Shown one piece after another: positions 14,732 through 28,072 of a stretch of DNA of 64,000 nt. The translations under genes were made by a program, and so were the position numbers. Source of the stretch: Hippophae tibetana (Eukaryota; Streptophyta; Magnoliopsida; Rosales; Elaeagnaceae). Within the stretch, counting starts at the first letter, position 1, and the number at the start of each line of letters is the position of its first letter. Under the pieces are notes generated by a model. It saw only the letters and a list, made by a program, of their open reading frames with translations, had not been told where the DNA came from and made no database searches. The stretch lies in the NCBI GenBank assembly GCA_037013495.1, contig CM072809.1, positions 14,408,501 to 14,472,500 on the forward strand, in the 5' to 3' direction.

Positions 14732-16818
14732 TCTCTAGAAGGTATAAGAAAAAATATCAAATATTAATACATTAATACTTAAAATTAAATTAGTTTATTA
14801 ATTAACACTTTGTAGAATATTAAGGCCTACTACATGGAGAATTTTTTTATAATAATATTTTTACAGTTAAATTTATAAACTGTCTAATTTTGATAATTTA
14901 ATAATAAGATATACAAATGCAAAAATGTGTATAATCTACACTACATAGAATGAACGAAAGAAACAAATGACTATTAACTTTTTTTTTCTCACAAGTCACA
15001 ACTGGTATATTTCTCAATTTCTTCCTTTGAACCCAAAACGTAGAATCTAATACTTTATTATTATCATATTAATCTTTAAGCCCCTGTTAATGTGATTAAT
15101 ATCTAATCAATGGTTCAATGCTCATAGATAATACAGTTTTTCAATTATATTTTTGATTTATTAGGGTAATAGATAATACAAATTTTCAATTAAAAATCTC
15201 ATTAAATAACCCCAAATCAGTTTAGGAGAAAAACAATCATCTAAATAGTTGGAAAATTTTCAAAAATTTCTCAACCCAATAATGATTTCCTAAAGGTTTA
15301 TAAATCTAGAAAAAAAATTCAACATTTACATGTTAATAAAACCAATATAAATTTACACAATTCATATAATTAATACCATTAATCTTATTTTGGAAATATT
15401 CCGCTTGTAATAAAGAAATATATAGAAAATCAGAAAAGATAAATGGAAGGAGCATAGAGAAAGAAAAGAAGAAGAAAATGGGAAAAAATGAAAGAGAAAA
15501 AAAATGGGGTTTTTAGGGTGAAGAAGTAAAGAGAAGAAAAAAATACATTTTTTGATATTAGTGGATATCGCTTGATAACTTAATTTTTTTCTTTTTAAAA
15601 TTAAATTATAAATATATATTTTTTAAATTATTATAATTAATATGATTATTTTAGATAAAAATACATTTAAATTAAAAAACATGGAAAAGAGAGAGGAAAC
15701 ACAATCATTTAAAGCACCCTTGCTATTACTAAGAGGCATACATACAACTATTTTGAAGGAAAAAAAGAAGAAGCACATATACAACTACCACTTGAAATCA
15801 GACTTGTATGACCAACGCATTTTTTTAAGGTAATTTCTCCGTTGGTCTTTCATATGCCCAAACATTTCCTCCTCAATCAGAGCGTGGGAATCCAAACCTT
15901 TTAATGCACTCTAATTTTAACGTCTTTCATCGATTTTGGCATTATATTAAGATAAATTAATAGTTATTATATAATTACGTGATATTTTAATTAATAAAAT
16001 TTAAAATTAATATAATATTTTTAAAAAAATAATAATATATAATTGATAAGGAGTATACAATAAAATTAATAAATAACATCTTATTGTTAGTTGATTGAGT
16101 TACAATCCCATCCTAGTTGTTATAGCACTAGCCTACAATGTAGCTTGACTCACTTTACGCGATTAGACAATATTATTCATCTTTATCATTTGGTTATCAA
16201 TTTTTTTGCATGTTAATATAGTATTAATTGTATCATCTTTTGAGTTCATTTATTAAAATATTTTAGTTAATTTATTTATTTATAATATTAAAAAAATTGA
16301 TATTATTTTTACTATCAAAATAATAAATAAATAAAAACTTTAACGTTGGTTTGTGTTGTAATTCAAATTCTTACCTTATAAAACATCTTAATTATAAAGT
16401 TACGAAAAATCCCTCTTAAAACATCTTCGATCTTTAGCACCAATTTGTATCAAATTTTATACTACAAATTGTATTAATTTTTACTATTTTTAATCAATAA
16501 TATCAAATATTATACTAAAAGTATATTTCTTAATAAAATAAATTTTTTATTTTATTTTTTAATAATTATTATATTTTTAGTTATACGTTGAATTTAGTAA
16601 CTTTTTATTAATTTTGTATAAATATACTTAATTTATTATATGTAATAAAAAAATTAAAAATATTTTTAGAATTTTTTTTTAAATTATGTCTAAATAATGT
16701 CGTCCTAAATGAATAATATATTGTTAAATTTAATACAATATTATTTTTAAAGTTAGACTCGAGTAACTTTACACTAAATTTTGCATTAAATTTAATGAAA
16801 TGGTACAAGGTCCACTCT
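14732..16818. other. AT-rich spacer, partly purine-rich
   Basis: No gene recognised. A purine-rich patch at about 15420-15540 (repeated GAAGAAAA/GAGAAA words) may belong to the flank of the Mutator-like element. The frame at 15642-15833 has no known motif. Confidence 0.5.
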
Positions 16819-17167
16819 TAGGGGTGTCCATAAATTAGATTAAACCAAAAAACTGGACCAAATTGGACTAGATTGAATGATTTTATAAATCAAACGGTTC
16901 GATTCGATTTGTATTAATTAAAATTATTTTTCAAACAGTCCAGTTCGATTATATTAGTTTTTAAACCGATCGAACTAGACCAGACTGGTTTAATAATATA
17001 TTAATTTTTTATATTATTTCTCATTAAAAGTGTCCAAAAACCGTACTAAATCAAAAAATCGGACCAGATCGAATCAGACAGTTTTATAAATCAAACGATT
17101 CGGTCCTATCTGGTCCAGTTAATTTTTCCCCCAAAATCGGACTGGATCGGACCGGTGGATACCTCCA
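16819..17167. mobile_element. hAT-like miniature inverted-repeat element (349 bp)
   Basis: The left end taggggtgtcca and the right end tggatacctcca (inverted: tggaggtatcca) match at 9 of 12 bases. The flanking 8-mers tccactct (16811-16818) and ttcactac (17168-17175) agree at 5 of 8, consistent with an aged 8-bp hAT target duplication. The body is rich in GGACC/GGTCC/AAACGGT words, as in the sister copy at 38770-39101. No coding capacity. Confidence 0.75.
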
Positions 17168-17169
17168 TT

Positions 17170-17640
17170 CACTACTACAATATTGATATATGACCTCAGT
17201 TTTTAACCGTGATCATAGATCTATAGTCACAATTATAAAAACTAAGGCCTAAGTGAGAGATCATAGATTGTTACCTATGGTAACGGTCTCTTACCTATAG
17301 TCTCGGTCTTATAAAAGACCAAGGCCATAAACATACATTTGGTCTTGATATTATAAAAGATCGAGGCCACAACCATATTATTTGATCATGGTCTTTAAAA
17401 AAGCAAGGTTATAGATATATCATTTAATTACGATCTTTAAAAGACTGATACCATAGATATATATTTGGTCTCAGTCTTTAAAAGACCAAAACTATAGACA
17501 TATCATTTGGTCATAGTCTTTAAAAGACTGAAGCCATAGACATACATTTGTTCTCGGTCTTATAAAAGACCAAGGCCAAATCATATGTCTATGACCTTTA
17601 TTTTTTATAAGATTGTGACCAAATAATGTCTATTGCCTCA
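17170..17640 (+). mobile_element. CACTA terminus with subterminal palindromic repeats
   Basis: Begins cactactacaa, the canonical CACTA (En/Spm) terminal motif. About seven imperfect repeats follow at roughly 41-bp spacing (near 17305, 17345, 17388, 17432, 17473, 17515 and 17554), each centred on a small palindrome of the form GGTCTT-ATAA-AAGACC. Subterminal arrays of this sort are typical transposase-binding regions of CACTA elements. No matching right terminus (tagtagtg) was found downstream, so this is probably one end of a broken element whose body continues into AT-rich DNA. Confidence 0.65.
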
Positions 17641-18165
17641 ACTATACTTAAACTTACCATATATATATCTCAATTTACCATATTTTTTAATATAAATTAT
17701 AATAAATTTATTAGTTTAAATATTAAAAATCATATTATTTTAAAATTAAGAGTATACTTATATTTAAAAATTTATATACTAAAATATAATAAAATCTTAC
17801 TAGTTAATTCTAGTATTTACAATGACTATAAATAATAGCTTTTGAATAAAAAGTTAATAATGTCAACTAACAATAGATGCATTGAACTTAAGCTTCAATA
17901 TATTATATTATTTGAAATAATATATTCAATATACTTGAAGTTAGAAACTTACAATCATATATTAAAGAAGTACTATAATAGTCCCTAAGGTCACGACTAC
18001 AAAATTGATATTTAAATCAAAATTAAAAACATAAAAGAAAATACAAAATATAATTTAAATTATTACTAAGTCAATCAAGGAAGCAAGTAGATTATAAATA
18101 ATTATTTTTATAAACATAAACACATAATACTTACAGATTACCAAATCATTTAACTTGACATAATA

Positions 18166-18405
18166 CCTAAATCCTAAACATTATACTTTATATCCTAAAT
18201 TTTAAACTCTAAATCCTAAAACCTTAAGCACTATTTAAAAAAATAATAATTTTAACCCAAAATGTACAAATATAACCCTAAATCTTTATCCAGAAATATA
18301 ACACTAAATCCTAAACATTAAATCTTAAACTTTAAACCTTAAATCCTAACTCAAAACCACAAACCCAAATCTCAAATTTCAAAACTCTAAACACTATTTA
18401 AAAAA
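18166..18405. repeat. Degenerate telomere-like (CCTAAA) repeats
   Basis: Many variants of the word taaatcctaaac/aaccctaaat occur in one 240-bp stretch, resembling a decayed plant telomere repeat (CCCTAAA)n. A second-order repeat is visible: the segment cactatttaaaaaaataa recurs about 160 bp apart. Its origin is unknown: an interstitial telomere-like block or the interior of the adjoining CACTA element. Confidence 0.5.
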
Positions 18406-18659
18406 ATAATTTTAATAATATATTTTACTTTTAAGTAATAATTATTTAAAAAAATAACGATTTTAATAATTTATTTCGTTTGATAAACAAATAATAATTA
18501 AATGATATTATTTAAAATTTATTGAATATATAAATATTAAAATAATATATAATATTTTTTATTTTATTATAATGTAAATCAAATAATGTAAAATTATTTC
18601 ATTTACATTTTATTCAGTTTTCATTAATATTATTATTTCCATAACATTGCGGGGAACAA

Positions 18660-19135
18660 ACTAAACCTAAATAAAAATGTCGATCCATTAATACCCTTCT
18701 CACCACCACTCACTTTATTAATTCATTTAGCTGTTTGTCTCTGATAAATTTGCGACAACATTTCTCAAATCCCACTAAACCTGAAGATCGAACATCTTCC
18801 TTCCTGTTTCTCTCAGATTCCATTCTTCCCCAGCTCCAAGTCCTCATCGGTACGTTTTCCTTGTCTGTTCGATCTTTTTTACTTCGACTGTTTTGTCTTC
18901 AAATCTCGAAAGAATTTGGGTTTTGGTTAACTTAGATTAGGTAATTGTAGCTTCTGTGCCGATTGATTTGGTTATTGGAGTTTTAAAGAAATTTTATGTT
19001 TAAAATCTTTTGTATTCGATGATGCTAATGGCATTAAAACTCGAATTTTGTTGATTTTCATTTTTTGTTTCTGTTTTTGTGATTATGGTGACGAGGACGG
19101 GGTTTTGTCATGCTTTTGGCAGCTTATTGCACTAT
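18660..19135 (+). promoter_or_regulatory. 5' leader and leader intron of the E1 gene
   Basis: Pyrimidine-rich leader DNA up to a consensus donor at 18849/18850 (tcatcg|gtacgt), then a T-rich intron ending at cttttggcag|cttattg (19122/19123), 13 bases before the start codon. Introns in the 5' UTR are common in highly expressed plant housekeeping genes. The transcription start is not fixed by sequence. Confidence 0.6.
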
Positions 19136-22100
19136 ATGCTTCCGAGAAGAAGAGCTTGTGAAGGAGAGGTTGTAGAAGAGGACAGCGAGGCAAAAACCAG
19201 TGTAGGTGAATCGTCTATCGCAAAGAAGCATAGGATTGGTGTTGTTGCCGTCTCCGGGTCCTTGACGGAGAATAACAGCAACATCAGTGTTAATAATAAC
19301 AACAGCAACAACAGCTTAGCTAAAGAGCTGCGAGCAAACACCATCACGGCAATGGGCGATTCTAACTCTCCAGATATTGACGAGGATCTTCACAGCCGGC
19401 AGCTTGCAGTCTACGGTCGCGAGACAATGCGGAGGCTTTTTGGCTCAAATTTGCTCATATCAGGGATGCAGGGACTTGGTGCTGAAATTGGTTCGTCTCA
19501 TAGAAACCTCATGATAGACATATTGGTGCTACCTTCTGGAAATGATTAATGGTGTTAAGATTGCTGTTATTGACTTTTGGAATCATGATATTTTAATGTT
19601 CAATAATAAATATCAGTTTAGAGTCTTAAGACTTAAGAAGTTAAGATTTTTATGGCTTTAGATTTTCTTATTTTTGTGATGCAATTTAAACACCAGTAAT
19701 TGTTTTTATGTTATTTTAATGTTTAATAATACAATTATTGTCATGCAATTTAAACATCAGTAATTGTTTTTTTCACAATTGTTTGTGTTATACTGTTTAT
19801 AATGGTATTTTTGTCCACACTTATACAAGATTGAAGCATAAGCCTAAAGTTTACATAATATTTATGTTGATTTCATTTACCATTTTCATCCAGTTTCGAT
19901 CATAGATTGTTCTCATCGAGTTACTGGGACAATTTTGAGCATTACTGACAATAATTGCCCTTTATCATTCATTCATCTCTATCAAACTTTAGAAAGAAAT
20001 AAAACATGATTACAAGCTACTTTTTAAAGTATGATCTAAGAATGGTGTCGCCAGATTGATAGTCTTTAGGAGGTATGAAATTACCCCCATAATGCTTTTT
20101 TATGTCTCATTGATATTCCTCATTCACTTTACTTTTTGAACAAAAAATTGCTAATGATGAAATGATACATGATTTTTCTATTTTCTATGCATCATGAATG
20201 TTACTTGGTTTATTTGCTTCCTACAGTGGCATTTTTTTTTTTGGGAATTGTCTGCCATGTCAAGTTTGTGACCCTTAAACAGTCCTTTCTTGAATCCTTT
20301 GTCTGATAATATTTCTATTTTGCAGCGAAGAACCTAATTCTTGCTGGTGTTAAGTCTGTTACCCTGCATGATGAAGGTACAGTAGAGCTATGGGATCTGT
20401 CGGGTAATTTTGTTTTTTCTGAGAATGATATTGGTACGAACAGAGCCCTTGCTTCTGTTCAAAAGATGCAAGAACTCAACAATGCTGTGGTTGTACGGAC
20501 ATTGACAACAAAATTGACCAAGGAACAACTTTCTGACTTCCAGGTACTCCCATTTTAATGCATGTTTTGTTGATTTACCTGCCATTTGCTCATTTTATAG
20601 AAGGTTGCAGTAGTTTTGTTCTCTGAAGTTGATAGTATATTTTATGATATTTGGAATGTAACTTATAGGTATGTATTATATTCTATTGTAATTTGCTTAT
20701 GGGTTGTATCTCTTCAATTTATTTTCTGGTTTGTAGGCTGTTGTATTCACTGACATCAGTCTTGAAAAAGCCATTGAATTCAATGACTATTGTCACAACC
20801 ATCAGCCTCCTATAGCCTTCATTAAAGCTGAAGTTAGAGGCCTTTTTGGTTCTGTGTTCTGTGATTTTGGACCAGAGTTCACTGTTACTGATGTTGATGG
20901 AGAGGAGCCTCACACAGGCATCATTGCATCCATCAGCAATGATAGCCCTGCACTAATAACATGTGTTGACGATGAAAGACTTGAATTTCAAGATGGGGAT
21001 CTTGTTATGTTCTCAGAAATTCGGGGAATGACAGAACTGAATGATGGAAAACCAAGGAAGATAAAAAATGTGAGGGCATATTCATTCTTTCTAGAGGAGG
21101 ATACTACAAATTTTGGTACCTATGAGAGAGGTGGAATTGTCACACAAGTGAAACAACCCAAATTATTGAACTTTAAGCCATTAAGAGATGCTCTTAAGGA
21201 TCCTGGAGATTTTCTTCTAAGTGATTTCTCCAAGTTTGATAGGCCACCTCTTCTCCACCTGGCATTTCAAGCGCTGGATAAGTTTACATCTGAGTGTGGA
21301 CAACTGCCTGTTGCTGCTTCAGATGATGATGCTCAGAAGCTTATATCTATTGCTCGTAACATCAATGAGAGTCAAGGTGATGGACGGCTAGATGATATAA
21401 ATCCAAAACTGCTGCGACACTTTGCCTTTGGTGCCAAGGCAGTTCTGAACCCTATGGCAGCAATGTTCGGTGGTATTGTTGGACAAGAAGTGGTAAAAGC
21501 TTGTTCTGGAAAGTTTCACCCACTCTTCCAGGTTAGTGTGCATACCAGTACTCTAACATAAGTATTTTCTTCTATATAATATTTTTAGGGAATACTTTCT
21601 ATAGTGTAATAGATGCAAAAAGCATGGGCAGCCTTAATTAGTTAATTGTGTGGACAAGCCAGGAAAGGTTCACTTTGCTAGGTCCTCTCTCACTCACACA
21701 ACCAGTCACCCACAGGCACAAGTACCAATAGATACCAATTGGCACCTAATATATCCATAAATCACGATGAACCTCTCAGGATCTTTGCACATTTAGAGAA
21801 AGAGGTAGCCGTACATATCAATGGCATTTATTGTTGGTCAAAGTTGTTTAGAACTTCGATAACCAAAAAGATATTTTTCTTGTGGAAGTCATCTTACTTA
21901 GAGCTCAAACTTAAAATTTTGTTGTTGGTTTTACCGTTTTACTTATGATTTGCTATATTTTACAGTTCTTTTACTTCGATTCGGTGGAGTCACTTCCTAC
22001 AGAGACACTAGATTCAAGTGAATTCAGACCATTGAATAGCCGTTATGATGCTCAAATTTCAGTATTTGGGTCCAGGCTCCAGAAAAAACTTGAGGAGGCT

Positions 22101-24124
22101 AAAGTGTTTGTTGTAGGCTCTGGTGCCCTGGGATGTGAGTTCTTGAAAAATCTTGCCCTGATGGGAGTTTCTTGTGGCAGTGAAGGGAAACTAACAGTTA
22201 CAGATGATGATGTGATTGAGAAGAGTAACCTCAGCAGGCAATTCTTATTCCGTGATTGGAACATTGGGCAAGCCAAATCCACAGTTGCTGCTTCAGCTGT
22301 TTCTTCAATCAATACTCATCTCAATATCGAAGCTCTGCAAAATCGAGTTGGCTCAGAGACTGAACATGTTTTTGATGATGCTTTCTGGGAGAATTTGAGT
22401 ATCGTAGTTAATGCTCTAGATAATGTCAATGCCAGGCTGTATGTTGATCAGAGATGTCTATATTTTCAGAAGCCACTTCTGGAGTCAGGAACTCTTGGTG
22501 CCAAATGCAACACTCAAATGGTCATTCCTCACCTTACAGAAAACTATGGAGCTTCAAGAGACCCACCTGAAAAACAAGCACCTATGTGCACTGTGCACTC
22601 CTTTCCACACAATATTGACCATTGCTTGACATGGGCTCGGTCTGAATTTGAAGGTTTGCTTGAGAAGACTCCTGCTGAAGTGAACGCATACCTGTCAAAA
22701 CCAAGTGATTATGCCAGTGGAATGAGAAATGCTGGTGATGCACAAGCAAGAGATAATTTGGAGCGTGTGCTTGAGTGCCTTGACAAAGAAAAATGTGAAA
22801 CATTTCAAGATTGCATTACCTGGGCTCGACTAAGGTAGAGTAACTCCTTAGAAAATTGAGCATTTTTCTTCAGTTGTCATTGAAACCTCAAATTTGAGAA
22901 TGTGATGTTTCACGTCTTCTTATGTGTTGTGTTTTATGTTCGGTCAGGTTTGAAGATTATTTTGCTAACCGTGTGAAGCAATTGATCTATACTTTTCCTG
23001 AAGATGCTGCAACTAGTACTGGGGCTTCTTTCTGGTCTGCTCCTAAACGATTCCCCCAACCTCTGCAGTTTTCAGCTGCTGACCCCAGTCACCTCCATTT
23101 TGTAATGGCTGCAGCAATATTACGATCAGAGACATTTGGGATTCCAATTCCGGACTGGGTTAAAAACCCAAAGAAATTGGCTGAAGCTGTTGACCGAGTG
23201 TTGATCCCAGAATTTCAGCCCAAGAAAGATGTCAAAATTGTAACTGATGAGAAGGCTACTAATCTTACCGCTGCTTCTGTTGATGATGCAAAGATAATTG
23301 ATGAATTGATTATGAAGTTAGAGCTATGCCGAAAAAAGTTTCCACCTGGTTTCAGGATGAAACCAATTCAGTTTGAGAAGGTACCTCTCTCACACTATCT
23401 ACCTACCACCAATTCATCTAGATCTATACTTTTGTGTGTATGTATACACAACATACCAAATTATTATTTCATTTTGATTTGTAAAACTTATGTCAATTTT
23501 TATTGACATGGCCTGGCATATGTGCAGGATGATGATACCAACTACCATATGGACATGATAGCTGGTCTTGCCAACATGAGGGCAAGGAATTACAGCATTC
23601 CTGAAGTTGACAAGCTTAAAGCCAAGTTCATTGCTGGAAGGATTATCCCTGCAATTGCAACATCTACTGCTATGGCAACAGGTCTGGTGTGCTTGGAACT
23701 CTACAAGGCTTTAAGTGGAGGGCATAGAGTAGAGGACTACCGCAACACATTTGCCAATCTAGCACTGCCATTATTTTCCATTGCTGAGCCAGTTCCGCCC
23801 AAGGTGATCAAGCACCGTGAAATGAAATGGACTGTTTGGGATAGATGGATTCTGAAAGACAATCCAACTCTTAGGGAACTTATTGACTGGCTCAAGAACA
23901 AAGGGATAAATGCGTATAGCATCTCCTGTGGAAGTTGCTTGCTTTTTAACAGCATGTTCCCCCGACATAGGGACCGTATGGACAAGAAGATGGCTGATCT
24001 GGCTAGGGATGTTGCGAAAGTGGAATTGCCTACATACCGTGGCCATTTGGATGTGGTTGTGGCATGCGAGGATGACGAGGACAATGATGTTGACATCCCG
24101 CTCGTTTCAGTTTACTTCCGTTAG
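19136..24124 (+). CDS. UBA1: Ubiquitin-activating enzyme E1
   Basis: Six coding exons: 19136-19490, 20326-20543, 20737-21531, 21966-22834, 22948-23380 and 23528-24124. All have GT-AG borders and matching phases, giving 1088 residues (Arabidopsis UBA1 is about 1080). The enzyme adenylates ubiquitin with ATP, carries it as a thioester on a cysteine and passes it to E2 enzymes, in cytosol and nucleus. Visible motifs: the inactive adenylation half starting [19 protein letters not shown]; the active adenylation domain with GSGALG (about residues 507-512), [20 protein letters not shown] and [12 protein letters not shown]; the catalytic Cys in [11 protein letters not shown] (about residue 664); and a C-terminal ubiquitin-fold domain ending [10 protein letters not shown]. 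The start [11 protein letters not shown] resembles other plant E1 N-termini, and an Asn-rich variable segment follows. The gene appears intact. Plants carry one or a few near-identical E1 genes, so UBA1 versus UBA2 is not resolved. Confidence 0.97.
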
Positions 24125-27062
24125 CTTCCCGCGTCATCTACCAATTCTATTGAGCTGATTTTAGGATTGGAACTCAAAAGGTCACTGAATCCACCGGAAA
24201 TAGTATCAATTTCCATTTTACTTGAAGCAAAAAAAAAAAAAAACACAAGGATGAAATTTTCACATTACTCATGTTAAAAAAAAGTTATATTAGTTCTTTT
24301 ATTTTAATTACATGATTGAGTCGTTTTGGCTTCTTGGCGTTGGCTCTAGAACTTGTCGTATCCGCGTAGTTTGTTTTTATTTTTATTTTTGCTGAGGTGT
24401 CTAGGACTACTACACTAAACATAGGTAGATGGTACGTTTTATTTTATTTTATTTTTTTGGTTGAGAAATTTTGGAGAGATTTTGTATTTTATTTTAGATA
24501 TTTTGCTAATTTAAAAGAAAAAATATATTCTATCAAAAATTGGTAATTTTACAAATATGTTCTTCAAAATCCACAACATTCTTCCTAGGTAAAGCCTTTT
24601 GAATCTTCCGGCAATTTACAGGAAAAATAAGTAAATTGTAATATCGACATGTTGACTCGATTTTCTTTAAAATTTCTCCTACGTTTATATCTTTGATGTA
24701 CATTTTTTCATTTTTAGTATTATGAATCTTTCAAATCAAAATATTAAAATTATAGTAGATAAATAGAGTACATATTTGCGATAAAAATATATAAAGTAAT
24801 GCTAACTCTTATAGTTTAAGTTTTTGTGAGTTGATTTTTAAACTATTTCTGATTAAGATTAGATGAGTTTTTATGGTGAGTAAAGCTATTTTAAAAAAAT
24901 AATAAGATATATTATGATATTAATTGTTTTAAAATATTTTATAATAAGTCATATTTTGCAGTAAGTATTGAGATTTTTTTCAGAATTTCTGTATGGTATT
25001 AATGGGCTTGAGACTGGAGGAGCAAATTAAAAACCAATCCAATCCCCCAAGGCCCCAACCCAGCAACAACCCCAACACTTCTGGTGATCTTTTGGTTGAA
25101 AATATTTCCTTATATATATATATTTATTATTATTATTATATAAATTTCCTTGTATATGTGGTACTCTCACAGTAACTACTATATTATAAATAGATATGCC
25201 AATCAGTATCTCATATGAGATGAAAATGTATTTGTCCGTAATTTCTAGTCATACTCATGTTTTAAGTTTTGATATCAATACACATTATTCACAATAATAA
25301 AATATTAATGTTGAGAAAATAAGAATATAATATTTGATAAAATGTTTTTATGGTTTATTTATTTATTTTTAAATAATACTATTAAACATCTTTATTTACT
25401 CTTTTTTAGATCATTTCTTTAAAATTAGAACAAATTTTTATTCAATTTTGTAACTTTTTTATTTTGTTAATAAATTTATAATATTATAAATATTTATATA
25501 ATTATATACTTTTTAATTATTAATTTAAATAATTATTTTAAATATTTTAATTACTTATAGGAAAAAAACCATTAAAATGTTCATATAAGTGTTTGGAAAA
25601 GGAAAACCTTGATAAATATCCAAAATATAGGTCAAAGGTGTACTTATTTGGAAGAAATAGATCCCTCGTATTAACTGAAACATCCATAATATTAACAAAA
25701 GAAAAAAAGAAAAAAGAAAAGAAAGAAAAGAAAAAAAGAAGTCATAAGAGAAATCATGAATCGTGATACGCATTAGACGTGCTCGTGTTTAATATGTAAA
25801 AATAATTTTAGGATAAATGAATTTATATGTTACATTTAAATATCATATTTTATATATAATTAATTATGTTGTAATGTTAGTATTTAAAAAACAAATAAAA
25901 TCACTCTGACATAAATTTAATAATAGATTAGTTATCATAATAATTATTTATCTATTATTTAAATTTTTATTTAAGATTTTATAATTTTTTAAAAGAAATA
26001 TTTAATTTTTTTTAATTAATTAAATAAAATATTACATACATAAAATTCGAATTCGAATTTATGATATTGTAATGAGTAATCATATCATTAAAACTACGAA
26101 TCAATCCTATAATTTTATTAATTAATTTATACATATCAAATTTGTTATAATAAATTAGATAAATATACATTGATTAATAAAATTTTAAATAATAATTTAA
26201 ATAATTAAATGTTAAATATAAATAATTAATAATTATTTCAATTATTCTATGTGTAATTTGCATTACACTTACTTTATATCTTTTTAAAGACTATATATTC
26301 TTATTATTTTTCTTAAAAAAACATACATTGCAATATAATTATTGGTATACCTATGAAATTATGAGATATCAAAATAGGAAAAATATGTTTAGAATAAGAA
26401 AGAAAGAAAGAAAGAAAGAAAATCAAGTTGGTAAGGTAAGTCACGTCCATTAGTTGATAAATCCAATTATAATTATTTGTCTGTTGGTAGTGTAATTTGT
26501 TGGCAATTTTTCATTTTGCTATAGAAAAAAAGTATTTTAACAGATATTATTTAATCCTATATCTTAATAGATGCTAGTGTATAAAAGATAGCCAGTTACA
26601 CACTGTAATCCTTAATTAAGTGTAAATTACCTTATGATTTATTGCTATTTTAATTTTGCAATCTCATATCGATTATTTATTTCTACAGATCCAACTCGGT
26701 ATTGGTTTGTATCTACTTATGTTGAATGTACGAGGAAAAGGTATATTATATTTTATATAAAAAATATTATTTTATTCATGTAAAATATAATATAAAAACT
26801 AATATTATAAAAATATTTGATAAAATTATTATTTTTATTCCTCTTATTCCAATTCTACATGTTTACTTTCCACATTGTATGAATATATATTATGTTTATT
26901 TTTATTCAAAAAATATATATTAATAAACAACATTAAATGTGCATATTATAAAAAATCATTTTCAACCATTAATTTTAGTAATTGTATATCAGAAATCCTA
27001 ACCATTATTGTTTTTCTCTTTTTCTTTGATGCCTTTGTGAGTTAATTTGCTTTTTATCGAAG
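24125..27062. other. E1 3' UTR, then AT-rich spacer
   Basis: The first few hundred bases include the probable 3' UTR of the E1 gene and a poly-A run near 24229-24242. The rest is AT-rich with no recognisable gene. Frames at 24993-25175, 25555-25773 and 26726-26923 are low-complexity or AT-driven. Confidence 0.5.
26396..26421. repeat. (GAAA)n microsatellite
   Basis: About six perfect tandem copies of the tetranucleotide AAAG/GAAA. Confidence 0.9.
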
Positions 27063-27065
27063 ATG

Positions 27066-28072
27066 CACTATTACAAAAAAATATATTTAAGTTGATTAAA
27101 AATTGATATTAAATTAATTTAAAGTCGATTTGTTAAACTGATTTTAAATGAAATAACTTAAAATTTAAAATTGTTTTAACGCGTGAACATATTTTAAATT
27201 TTTAATTTTTTTTTACAAAATTTATTCATTTTTTGTTATACTCAAATTAAAACTTGTATTCGATCATTAAATAATAGCAGAAAAAAAACAAAATATGTTT
27301 AAAGAATAGTTTAAATAATACAAATAATTGAAAAATAAAATATTAATTAATAGTAAAAAATTTATCATGATATTGTTTTATGTTATTCAAGATCATCATA
27401 TTCTTTTCTTAGATGTTATAATAAAAACCTACATACATAAATAATAACACATAATAACAAAAAATATGAATAATAAGTGCGTACGATTAATAGAAATACT
27501 TATAAGAGTAAATGAAGTGACAAAATGAAGGAAATAAAGAAAAAAATGGTGTTTTGTAAGTGAGAAATAAGTATAAAAATTTGAGTATTTTGCTCAAAAA
27601 ATAGAGAATATAAACGATTAGTTAGAGAGAAAGAAAACCCACTAACCGACACTGGAATTAGTCGTCGTAGGTGGTTCAGAAATGAGAAAGAGTGGAGGAG
27701 AAGTGGATGAGGTTTTGGGTTTTTGAGAGTTATGCAGCACTTGGAATAGTTTCTGTCTAGGGAAGAAAGAAGAGAAAATAATTTATCCATGTGTGTAGCA
27801 TCGGTTCTACATGTCAACCAATGCTATCCATATGGATGTAGCGTCGTTTTCAGGTATCAACCGACGCTACACTATATGGATAGTGTCGATTCATCACGTC
27901 AACTGACGCTACGTCCACGTGTAGTGTTAGTTCGACACGTCAACCGACGCTATGACCTACGTGGTTAGCATCTGCTCTACATCGAAGCGATTTTAAATTC
28001 ATTATAAGTTGTTTTTTTTCTCCAAAAAACTGACTTTACATATCGACTTAAATACCTCTTTTTGTAGTAGTG
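27066..28072. mobile_element. Complete non-autonomous CACTA element (1007 bp)
   Basis: The left end cactattacaaaaaaatat and the right end, inverted cactactacaaaaagaggt, are near-matching terminal inverted repeats that continue into tttaagt(t/c)gat. A perfect 3-bp target duplication ATG flanks it (27063-27065 and 28073-28075), as expected for CACTA transposons. Between about 27780 and 27990 lie repeated, partly palindromic subterminal words built on accgacgctac and its complement gtagcgtcggt. No transposase is encoded. A related copy lies 480 bp downstream. Confidence 0.9.

Noticed and set aside
23737-24096. Minus-strand frames of 119 and 91 codons
   Set aside because: Antisense shadows of the last E1 exon.
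24993-25175. Plus-strand 60-codon frame
   Set aside because: Ends in a low-complexity Tyr/Ile run from a (TAT)n stretch; no motif, conserved start context or splice partner.
27500-27817. Minus-strand 105-codon frame and its relative at 28929-29111
   Set aside because: They lie inside non-autonomous CACTA copies, are not conserved between the two copies in frame, and show no transposase motif.
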